A DNA stretch of 64,000 bases from Nostocoides sp. Its GTDB lineage: Bacteria > Actinomycetota > Actinomycetes > Actinomycetales > Dermatophilaceae. The notes beneath the pieces were generated by a model, which made no database searches, had not been told where the DNA came from, and saw only the letters and a list, made by a program, of their open reading frames with translations. This document shows positions 55,561-63,177 of this stretch, one piece after another. Position 1 is the stretch's first letter. Every line of letters begins with the position of its first letter. The stretch lies in the NCBI GenBank assembly GCA_016716625.1, contig JADJVJ010000001.1:372001-436000 (forward strand), in the 5' to 3' direction. The translations under genes were made by a program, and so were the position numbers.

Positions 55561-57133
55561 TGCCCGCAGCGTTCCCGGCCTTCGAGGCCGTCAAGGTCGA
55601 CTACTGGGCGCTCATGCCGATGCTCGTCGTCGTCGGTGGGGCCCTGATCGGGGTCCTCGTCGAGGCGTTCGTGCCCGCGCTGCACGGCATACGGTTCAGG
55701 TGGTGCTCACCTCGGCGACCCTTCTCCTGGCCTTCGTCTCGCTCATCCTGCGTTCGGTGGACCACCAGGTCGTCACCGTCGGCGGGTCGATCGCCATCGA
55801 CGGGCCGGCGCTGTTCCTCCAGGGTGCACTTCTGCTCATGTCCTTCATCGCGATCCTCGTCATGGCGGAGCGCTTCGGCGGCGTGGGCGGCGACGCGTTC
55901 ACCCCGATGGGTGCGTCGACCCCCGGGTCTAGCCAGGAAGTCGAGGCGGCCCGGGCCGGGTACGCCACCTCCGAGGTCTTCCCGCTCACCCTGCTCGCGG
56001 TGTTCGGGATGATGATGTTCGTCGCCGCGAGCGACCTCATCACCATGTTCGTCGCCCTCGAAGTGCTCTCGCTGCCGCTCTATGTCATGACCGGCATCGC
56101 CCGGCGGCGGCGACTGCTCTCCCAGGAGGCCTCGCTCAAGTACTTCCTGCTCGGCGCGTTCTCCTCGGCGTTCTTCCTCTTCGGGGCGGCCCTGATCTAC
56201 GGCTTCGCCGGGTCGGTCGACCTCGGCGTCATCGCCAAGGTCATCGCCCAGGGCGCGACCCCCCAGGACGGCCTCCTCGTCCCCGGTGCGGTCCTGCTGC
56301 TCATCGGTCTGCTCTTCAAGGTCGGCGCGGCCCCGTTCCACATGTGGACCCCGGACGCCTACCAGGGTGCGCCCACGCCGGTCACCGGGTTCATGGCGGC
56401 CTGCACGAAGGTCGCCGCCTTCGGGGCCATCCTCCGGCTCACCTACGTCGGGCTGGAGGGCAGCCGGTGGGACTGGCGGCTCGGGGTCGCGGCCATCGCC
56501 ATCCTCACCATGGTCGTCGGCGCGGTGCTCTCGGTGACCCAGACCGACATCAAGCGGCTGCTTGCGTACTCCTCGATCGCGCACGCCGGGTTCATCCTCG
56601 TGGGCGTGCTCGCCTTCTCCAGGGAGGCGGTGAGCGGGGTCATGTTCTATCTCGTGGCCTACGGCTTCACCACGATCGCGGCCTTCGCCATCGTCGCTAT
56701 GGTCCGTCAAGGCGCGTCCGAGGCCGCGCAGATCTCCCAGTGGGCGGGCCTGGGTCGGCGGCACCCGGTGGTCGCGGCCGTCTTCGGGTTCCTCCTGCTG
56801 GCCTTCGCCGGGATCCCGCTGACTTCCGGGTTCGCGGCCAAGTTCGCCGCGTTCGCCCCGGCCATCGCCACCGGGGGCACCGCTGGAGTGATCATGGTCA
56901 TCGTCGGTGTGCTGGCCTCGGCCGTGACCGCGTATGTCTATGTCCGGCTCATCGTCCTGATGTACTTCAGCGCCCCCGCGGACACCGGGGAGGACGACGA
57001 GGTCGTCGCGCTCATGCCGTCGGTCTCGACCACCATCGCCGTCACCGTCGGGGTGCTCGTCACCCTCGTCCTCGGGGTCTGGCCGACCAAGGTCCTCGAG
57101 ATCGCGCAGAGCGCCTCGCAGTTCCTGCTGTGA
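55557..57133 (+). CDS. nuoN: NADH-quinone oxidoreductase subunit N, frameshifted as given
   Basis: Third antiporter-like subunit. The first helix (YWALMPMLVVVGGALIGVLVEAFVP) begins at GTG 55557 in one frame, but from RAARHTVQVVLTSATLLLAFVS onward the reading is in another. The junction is the CCC at 55674-55676; one more C would give VEAFVPRAARHTVQVVL, so a single-base loss in a short C-run is the simplest account. The rest is intact: DLITMFVALEVLSLPLYVMTG, SLKYFLLGAFSSAFFLFG, FKVGAAPFHMWTPDAYQGAPTPVTGFMA, TDIKRLLAYSSIAHAG. It overlaps the polyprenyl synthase gene by GTGA. Confidence 0.88.
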
Positions 57134-58131
57134 GCGGGACGCCGACGCTGCTCGCTCTCCCCGGCGCCTCGACCGAACTCCGCGAGCGACTCGGCGCCGG
57201 CCTGGAGCAGGTCAACGCCCTCATCGCGGCCCGGGTCGACCACGCCGACCCGTTCATCGCGCAGGCCTCCGGGCACCTCGTCGCGGCCGGTGGTAAGCGG
57301 TTCCGGCCGCTGCTCACCCTGCTCGCCGCCGAACTCGGCTCCGGGCTCAACGACGAGGTCGTCGCCGCCGCGGCCGCGGTCGAGCTGACCCACCTCGCCT
57401 CGCTCTATCACGACGACGTCATGGATGAGGCGACGGTGCGTCGGGGCACCCCGAGCGCGAACACGGCATACGGGAACTCGACCGCCATCCTGGTCGGCGA
57501 CCTGCTCTTCGGAACGGCCTCCGACCTCGTCGCCGACCTCGGCCCGCAGGCCGTGAAGATCCAGGCGCAGACCTTCGTCCGGTTGTGCTCCGGGCAGATC
57601 CGCGACGACCGCCCCTGCCCGCCGGGGACCGACCCCGTCGGCTACTACCTTGGCGTGCTCGCCGACAAGACCGGGGTGCTCATCGCGACCTCGGCTCGGT
57701 ACGGCGCCCTGTTCGGCGGTTGCTCGCCGGAGGTCGTCGAGATCATGCGCGAGTATGGCGAGCGGCTCGGGGTCGCCTTCCAGCTCGCCGACGACCTCAT
57801 CGACATCTCCTCGGATCAGGAGACCCTCGGCAAGACCCCCGGCACCGACCTGCGCGAAGGCAAACGCACCCTGCCCGTCCTGCTGGCCCTCGGCTCCCGC
57901 GACCCGGCCGACGCCCGGCTCCAGGACCTCCTGCGCGGAGAACTCACCGGGGATGCCGAACTCGCCGAGGCGCTCGACCTGCTCCGGGTCCACCCGGCCC
58001 TGGCCCAAGCGCGCGAGCGGACCTTCGCCGTCGCGGCCGGCGCCCAAGCGGTCTTGGACGCGCTGCCAGCCTCGGATGCCCGGACCGCGCTCGCGGCCCT
58101 GGCCACCGGCGTCGTCTCCCGAGTGTCCTGA
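57130..58131 (+). CDS. Polyprenyl (all-trans) diphosphate synthase
   Basis: Makes the long isoprenoid diphosphate for the menaquinone side chain, by position and family. 333 residues. Seen: GGKRFRPLLTLLAAELG, first Asp-rich motif LYHDDVMDEATVRRGTPS (DDxxD), FQLADDLIDISSD (second DDxxD), GTDLREGKRTLPVLLAL. The residues before the first motif (THLASLY) have no bulky aromatic at the -4/-5 positions beyond Tyr, compatible with long products, but chain length cannot be set. GTG 57130 overlaps the nuoN stop. Confidence 0.94.
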   Translation: MSGTPTLLALPGASTELRERLGAGLEQVNALIAARVDHADPFIAQASGHLVAAGGKRFRPLLTLLAAELGSGLNDEVVAAAAAVELTHLASLYHDDVMDEATVRRGTPSANTAYGNSTAILVGDLLFGTASDLVADLGPQAVKIQAQTFVRLCSGQIRDDRPCPPGTDPVGYYLGVLADKTGVLIATSARYGALFGGCSPEVVEIMREYGERLGVAFQLADDLIDISSDQETLGKTPGTDLREGKRTLPVLLALGSRDPADARLQDLLRGELTGDAELAEALDLLRVHPALAQARERTFAVAAGAQAVLDALPASDARTALAALATGVVSRVS

Positions 58132-58169
58132 GTTCCCATACCCCACCGTTGTCCAGAAAGGCCAAGCCC

Positions 58170-58580
58170 ATGATGTGGATCGCCGCGTATGCCGTTGCCG
58201 CCGTCGTCTTCGGCGTGCTCGATTTCGTGTGGCTCGGCAAGGTCGGAAAGGGCTTCTATGACGACCGCATGGGCCACCTGCTCGCGGACAGCCCGAACAT
58301 GGGCGCGGCCATCGTCTTCTATGGGATCTACCTCGTGGGGCTCACCTACTTCGCGACCGGACCGGCCCTGCGCGAGGGTTCGCTCACCAAGGCCGCCATC
58401 GCTGGGGCGCTGCTGGGGTTCGTTGCCTACGCGACCTGGAACCTCACCAACCTCGCGGTCCTCAAGGACTACCCGAGCTCGATCGTCCCGATCGACATGG
58501 CCTGGGGCACGCTGGCCACGATGGTCACCAGCGTGGTCACCTACCTCATCGTCAAGGCGCTGCCGGTCGCCACCGGCTGA
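58170..58580 (+). CDS. DUF2177 family membrane protein
   Basis: A 136-residue, four-helix membrane protein: MWIAAYAVAAVVFGVLDFVWLG, AIVFYGIYLVGLTYFA, AAIAGALLGFVAYATWNLTNLAVL and DMAWGTLATMVTSVVTYLIV. The family is conserved, function unknown. ATG 58170 or the adjacent ATG 58173 starts it, with an AGAAAGG box upstream. Its last 40 bases overlap the 3' end of the opposite MFS gene. Confidence 0.88.
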   Translation: MMWIAAYAVAAVVFGVLDFVWLGKVGKGFYDDRMGHLLADSPNMGAAIVFYGIYLVGLTYFATGPALREGSLTKAAIAGALLGFVAYATWNLTNLAVLKDYPSSIVPIDMAWGTLATMVTSVVTYLIVKALPVATG

Positions 58581-59854
58581 CTGCTCCGCGGTGTGCGGAT
58601 CGAGAGCGCGATGAGCGCGCTCGCGAAGCAGAGGATCGCGGCGATGATCCACGCCCAGTGATAGTCGCCGCGGACGGTGCGCAGCCACCCGGCGAGCGAC
58701 GCTCCCGCCCCAGCCCCGACCATGTGCGCGGCGAACACCCACCCGAACACCACCCCGGAGCGGGCCAGCCCGAAATGCTGGCGACACAAGGCCACCGTCG
58801 GGGGCACGGTGGCCACCCAGTCCAGCCCGTAGAAGACGATGAACACCCACATCCCCGGCTCGACCTGCGGGGCGAGGACCTGGCTGATGGTCAGCAGGGA
58901 GACCCCGCGACCGGCGTAGTAGATCGCCAGCAGCACCCGCGAGTCGTAACGATCGGTGAGCCACCCGCTGGCGATGGTTCCGGCGATGTCGAAGATGCCG
59001 ACGACCGCGAGCAGCCCGGCCGCGGTCGTCGCGGGCATGCCGTGGTCGTGGGCGGCCGGGATGAAGTGGGTCTGGATGAGCCCGTTCGTCGACCAGCCAC
59101 ACACCCAGAAGGTGAGCACCAGGGCCCAGAACGTCCAGGTCCGGCCGGCCTCTCCGAGGACGCCGACGGCCGTCCGCCACGCAGGCCCGCTGCTCGCGGG
59201 TGGCGCCTGAACGGCATACCCCTCACCGACCCCGAAGGGAAGGAGGCCGCGGTCGCTGGGCGAGTTCACCAGGAAGGCGGCGACGAGGACCGCGCCGATG
59301 AGCGCGAGCGCGGCGGTGATGTAGGCCGCCGACCGCCAGCCGTGGGTGGTCGCGGTGTGCGCGATGAGGGGCAGGAAGACCAGCTGCCCGGTTGCGTTGG
59401 CCGCCGAGAAGATCCCGGTCACCAGGCCGCGCCGGTCCACGAACCAGCGGTTCGCGACGATCGCACCGAAGACCAGGGCCATGGCCCCGGTGCCCGAGCC
59501 GATGACCAGGCCCCAGAGCACCCAGAGCTGCCACGGGGAGGTCATGACGGTGGTCGCCAGGGACGCCAGCGCGATGAGTGTCAGCGCGGCGGCCACGATC
59601 CGACGGATGCCCCAGGTCTCCATGAGGGCGGCCGCGAACGGGGCGATGAGCCCATAGAGGACGAGGTTGAGGCTCACGGCCCCCGAGGTCGTGGCCCGCG
59701 ACCAGCCGAACTCCTCCTCGATGGGCTCCAGGAGCACCCCGGTCGAGGACCGGAACGCCGCGGCCGCGACGAGGGCACCGAGCGTGATGCCGGCAACGAC
59801 CCAGGCGTAGTGCACTGCGCGGAAGCGGGCGGGCAGGGGCAGGCGGGTCGGCAT
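58541..59854 (-). CDS. MFS transporter (OFA / monocarboxylate-type)
   Basis: A 437-residue, 12-helix major facilitator. The first half (YAWVVAGITLGALVAAAAFRSSTGVLLEPIEEEFGWSR and NRWFVDRRGLVTGIFSAANATGQLVFLPL) resembles oxalate/formate-type and monocarboxylate carriers. GWLTDRYDSR in the centre is the loop-type motif of the second half. Substrate unknown. CATGCT seven bases before the ATG is a possible leaderless -10. The 3' end overlaps the DUF2177 gene by 40 bases. Confidence 0.9.
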   Translation of the reverse strand: MPTRLPLPARFRAVHYAWVVAGITLGALVAAAAFRSSTGVLLEPIEEEFGWSRATTSGAVSLNLVLYGLIAPFAAALMETWGIRRIVAAALTLIALASLATTVMTSPWQLWVLWGLVIGSGTGAMALVFGAIVANRWFVDRRGLVTGIFSAANATGQLVFLPLIAHTATTHGWRSAAYITAALALIGAVLVAAFLVNSPSDRGLLPFGVGEGYAVQAPPASSGPAWRTAVGVLGEAGRTWTFWALVLTFWVCGWSTNGLIQTHFIPAAHDHGMPATTAAGLLAVVGIFDIAGTIASGWLTDRYDSRVLLAIYYAGRGVSLLTISQVLAPQVEPGMWVFIVFYGLDWVATVPPTVALCRQHFGLARSGVVFGWVFAAHMVGAGAGASLAGWLRTVRGDYHWAWIIAAILCFASALIALSIRTPRSSQPVATGSALTMR

Positions 59855-59877
59855 GCGTCAGAGCATGCCAGGCTCGC

Positions 59878-61071
59878 TCAGGAGGCCGCGGAGGTGAACC
59901 ACTCTTTACCGCGGCCCACCCAGAGCGGGATGACGATGCCGGCATGGACCGCCATGGTCCCGAGCGGGTTGGAGCCCTCAAGGGCGAAGAGCGAGAAGAG
60001 CGAGAAGATGGCGGCGAGGACGGTGGCGATGATCCGCCCCGCCGGGTCGCGCTTCCCGATCCGGGTGTAGGCCATCCAGGACGCGGCCGCGGCCGCACCG
60101 AAGAGCAGCAAGCCGACGACGAGGGTGGTGCCGGCCGAGCCGCTGCCGGTGAGTTCTCCGAGCGTGTTGAGCTCGCCGACCGAACCGAGGCTCGGGAGCA
60201 GGCCGATCGTGACGAGGCCGAGCAGGCTGGCCATCACCAGGAGCAGGGTCTGGCTGAGCACGATGCCGGACGGGCGTTCGGCCCTGGCCTCGGACTCTGC
60301 GAAGACCCGTTTCGCCCAGGGGGAGAGGAAGAGCACCGCGGTGGCGAGCGCGCTGACGAGGGCGGCCACCCCCATGCCCCCAGGTGCCTCACTGCCGAGG
60401 ACGCTCAAGACGAGGACCCCGGCGATGACCGCCGAGAGCCCCCGGCCCAAGGGGTCGCCGTTGAAGACCTTGACCGCGGTGTAGGCGAGACCGACGACGA
60501 GGTAGAGGATGACGAGGAGGGCGAGCAGGGCCACCCAGCCGAAGGCGAACCCCAGACCGGATCCGCCGAGGCCCGAGATGAGGTCGGGCAGGGCCTTGAT
60601 CGCGGGCCAGGCCTCGATGAGCAGCCACAAGGCTGCCAAGAGATAGAGGGCCGCCACCACGACGATCTCGAGGCTGCGTTGGCGTCCGGAGACTTCGACG
60701 GTGCGGTCGGGCACCGGCCAGGCGAAGTTCATCGACCCCACCCCGGTCATCGCCTCGCTCGAGGGGGTGTGCGCCGCCTCCACGGGGAGCGCTGCTGCCA
60801 CTGGCTCGGGTACGGCGAGTGGCTCGGGTACGGGCGGGGGCGCAGCTGCCACGACCGGCTCCGGAGTAGGTGCCACGGCCGGCTCCGGCGCGGGTGCGCT
60901 GGCTTCCTCCACCTCGTGCAACGTCGAGCGGCGCACCGTCTGGTTCCCGGTCGGCGGGGCCGTGGCCCGTGCTGCCAGCGCCAAGCCGCACGACATACAG
61001 AACTGGTCCTCCGGTATGGCCGGGCCGCCACACCGAGGGCAGAAGTTCGGGCGCTGGGCTGCCTGGGTCAT
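59878..61071 (-). CDS. Zinc-ribbon multi-pass membrane protein
   Basis: A 397-residue protein. The N-terminus is a zinc ribbon (FCPRCGGPAIPEDQFCMSCGL, cited in two parts: CPRCG and CMSCG). A Pro/Ala/Glu-rich linker of about 60 residues follows (PEPVAVAPTPEPVVAAAPPP), then seven or eight hydrophobic helices. No catalytic motif is visible. GAGAGGA precedes the ATG and TAGGTT about 30 bases upstream could be its -10, so this one has a short leader. Unknown function; many actinomycetes have similar orphans. Confidence 0.82.
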   Translation of the reverse strand: MTQAAQRPNFCPRCGGPAIPEDQFCMSCGLALAARATAPPTGNQTVRRSTLHEVEEASAPAPEPAVAPTPEPVVAAAPPPVPEPLAVPEPVAAALPVEAAHTPSSEAMTGVGSMNFAWPVPDRTVEVSGRQRSLEIVVVAALYLLAALWLLIEAWPAIKALPDLISGLGGSGLGFAFGWVALLALLVILYLVVGLAYTAVKVFNGDPLGRGLSAVIAGVLVLSVLGSEAPGGMGVAALVSALATAVLFLSPWAKRVFAESEARAERPSGIVLSQTLLLVMASLLGLVTIGLLPSLGSVGELNTLGELTGSGSAGTTLVVGLLLFGAAAAASWMAYTRIGKRDPAGRIIATVLAAIFSLFSLFALEGSNPLGTMAVHAGIVIPLWVGRGKEWFTSAAS

Positions 61072-61160
61072 CGGGTTCCTCTCCGTTTCGGTCGGCTAGA
61101 ACCTAGCGCACGCGGGGCGACGATCATCGGGCGACCCCCACCGTGTCCCCCGAAGTGCGG

Positions 61161-62078
61161 TCATGCCCTGGCGGATCGGCTCTGTCGGACCATGTCGGTG
61201 GCGAGGATCGCCAGGGCGACCCAGACAATGGCGAATCCCACCCACAAGGCAGGGGAGACGTGTTCGCGCAGGATGAGCACGCCAGCGAGGAGTTGGAGCA
61301 GGGGGGTCGCGAACTGCAGGAGCCCGATGGTGACCAGCGGCACCCGACGGGCGGCGGCCGCGAAGAGCAGCAGCGGGATGGCGGTGACCACCCCCGCCGA
61401 GGCCAGAGCGAGGGCATGGGGGACCCCGGCGCTGCCGAAGGTGAGCTCGCCGCGACGGGCCACCAGGACGAGCACGATGACCGCGACCGGCACGAGCGCG
61501 ACGGTTTCCGCGGTGAGCGAGTGCAGCGCGTCCATGGACACTCCGAGGCGCTTCTTGAGCAGCCCGTACAGGCCGAAGGAGAGGGCCAACGTGATCGAGA
61601 TCCACGGGAAGATGCCGCCCGCGACGACGAGGTAGGTCGCGGCGATGGCCCCCACGGCCAGGGCGGCCTGCTGCAGCGGCCGCAGCCGTTCGCCGAGAAG
61701 AACCACGCCGAGAGCGACGGTGACGAGCGGGTTGATGAAGTAGCCGAGGGCCGCCTCGTAGGTCCGCCCGGAGAGCACGGCAAGGACGTACACCACCCAG
61801 TTGATCGCGAGCAGTATCCCGGCGGCGGTGACCACGCCCATCCGGCGTCGGTCCGCAAGCAGAGACCGCAGCCAGGCCAGGTCACGGCGCAGCAGCAGGA
61901 TCGCCGCGCAGAAGAGGAACGACCACAGGATGCGGTGCGCAAGGATCTCGAACGGCCCAGCCGGTTTCAGCGCATGGAAGTAGAGCGGAAAGGCACCCCA
62001 GATGCCGTAGGCCGCGGCACCGTAGAGGGTGCCCCGTCGGGTCTCGTCGCGCTGCGCGGCCCCGTCAGCGGCGCTCAC
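61161..62078 (-). CDS. rarD: EamA/RarD family transporter
   Basis: A 305-residue, 10-helix transporter of the drug/metabolite superfamily, RarD branch: GAAAYGIWGAFPLYFHAL, EILAHRILWSFLFC, AINWVVYVLAVLSGRTYEAALGYFINPLVTVALGVVLLGERL, and the C-terminal QFATPLLQLLAGVLILREH. RarD-type proteins were linked to chloramphenicol tolerance, but natural substrates are unknown. GTG start. It ends 82 bases from the zinc-ribbon gene. Confidence 0.92.
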   Translation of the reverse strand: MSAADGAAQRDETRRGTLYGAAAYGIWGAFPLYFHALKPAGPFEILAHRILWSFLFCAAILLLRRDLAWLRSLLADRRRMGVVTAAGILLAINWVVYVLAVLSGRTYEAALGYFINPLVTVALGVVLLGERLRPLQQAALAVGAIAATYLVVAGGIFPWISITLALSFGLYGLLKKRLGVSMDALHSLTAETVALVPVAVIVLVLVARRGELTFGSAGVPHALALASAGVVTAIPLLLFAAAARRVPLVTIGLLQFATPLLQLLAGVLILREHVSPALWVGFAIVWVALAILATDMVRQSRSARA

Positions 62079-62109
62079 CGGTCACCGAATGGGCCCAGCC
62101 ACGGTGTGC

Positions 62110-63177
62110 TCACGGCACGGTCCAGGTGTCCGGGCCGCGCAGAAGTTGGTCGAGTTCGGCGTCCCCGGAGGCGCCGCCTGCCGCGTGCAGAGCGCTGGCC
62201 ACTTGCTCTCGGACCTGATCGTCGTAGGTGGGGCGGCTCACCCGGCGGAAGATGCCCACCGGGACGTGCGCCATCTCCGGGCCGTCAAGCCGGGAGATCG
62301 CGAAGGCGTCCGAGGGGTCGGGGTTGGTCGGGTCGTGCACGACCACGGAGCCGGGCGCGCCCGGGGCAGCCGAGCGGTCCACCGCGGCCTCGTCGACGAA
62401 CTCGACCCCCCCATGAGCCTTGCGCACGAGAACCTTCCGCTCTCCCTCGGCTCCGACGACGACTTCCTCCCCGGCCTGGAGCCGGACCAACCGAGCCTGT
62501 TGCTGGCTGCGGTCCTTGATGAGGTCGAAGGCGCCGTCGTTGAAGATCGGGCAGTTCTGGTAGATCTCGATGAGGGCGGTGCCCTGGTGTTCGTGGGCCG
62601 CACGGAGCACGTCCATGAGCAGCGGACGGTCGCTCTCCATGACCCGGGCAACGAACGTCGCCTCGGCGCCGAGGGCGAGCGAGAGCGGGTTGAACGGGGT
62701 GTCGACGGATCCGAGCGGCGTTGACTTCGTCACCTGCCCGACCCGGGAGGTCGGGGAGTACTGCCCCTTGGTCAGTCCGTAGATCTGGTTGTTGAAGAGC
62801 AGGATCGTGAGGTTGACGTTGCGCCGGATCGCGTGGATGAGGTGGTTGCCGCCGATGGACAGGGCGTCCCCGTCCCCGGTGACGACATACACCTGCAGGT
62901 CCGGGCGGGAGGTGGCCAGTCCGGTGGCGATGGCGGGCGCGCGGCCATGGATCGAATGCATCCCGTAGGTCTCGACGTAATACGGGAAACGCGAGGAGCA
63001 GCCGATGCCGGAGACGAAGACGACCTGCTCGCGCGGCACCCCGAGTTCTGGGAGGAAGGCTTGGACGGCGGCGAGGATGACGTAGTCGCCGCAGCCGGGG
63101 CACCAGCGAACCTCCTGGTCGGAGGTGAAGTCCTTCTTCGTCAGCGGCCGCTGCGGCAGGCCGAGGTCGATGCTCAT
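62110..63177 (-). CDS. korB: 2-Oxoacid:ferredoxin oxidoreductase, beta subunit
   Basis: The TPP-binding subunit of an oxygen-tolerant 2-oxoglutarate ferredoxin oxidoreductase of the KorAB type. 355 residues. Seen: VRWCPGCGDYVIL and SGIGCSSRFPYYV ([4Fe-4S] Cys ligands), TGDGDALSIGGNHLIHAIRRN (TPP/Mg motif), FNNQIYGLTKGQYSPTS. KorAB feeds reduced ferredoxin and succinyl-CoA to the TCA cycle in actinomycetes. Start ATG 63177 overlaps the korA stop by four bases, so korA is upstream and cotranscribed. Confidence 0.95.
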   Translation of the reverse strand: MSIDLGLPQRPLTKKDFTSDQEVRWCPGCGDYVILAAVQAFLPELGVPREQVVFVSGIGCSSRFPYYVETYGMHSIHGRAPAIATGLATSRPDLQVYVVTGDGDALSIGGNHLIHAIRRNVNLTILLFNNQIYGLTKGQYSPTSRVGQVTKSTPLGSVDTPFNPLSLALGAEATFVARVMESDRPLLMDVLRAAHEHQGTALIEIYQNCPIFNDGAFDLIKDRSQQQARLVRLQAGEEVVVGAEGERKVLVRKAHGGVEFVDEAAVDRSAAPGAPGSVVVHDPTNPDPSDAFAISRLDGPEMAHVPVGIFRRVSRPTYDDQVREQVASALHAAGGASGDAELDQLLRGPDTWTVP

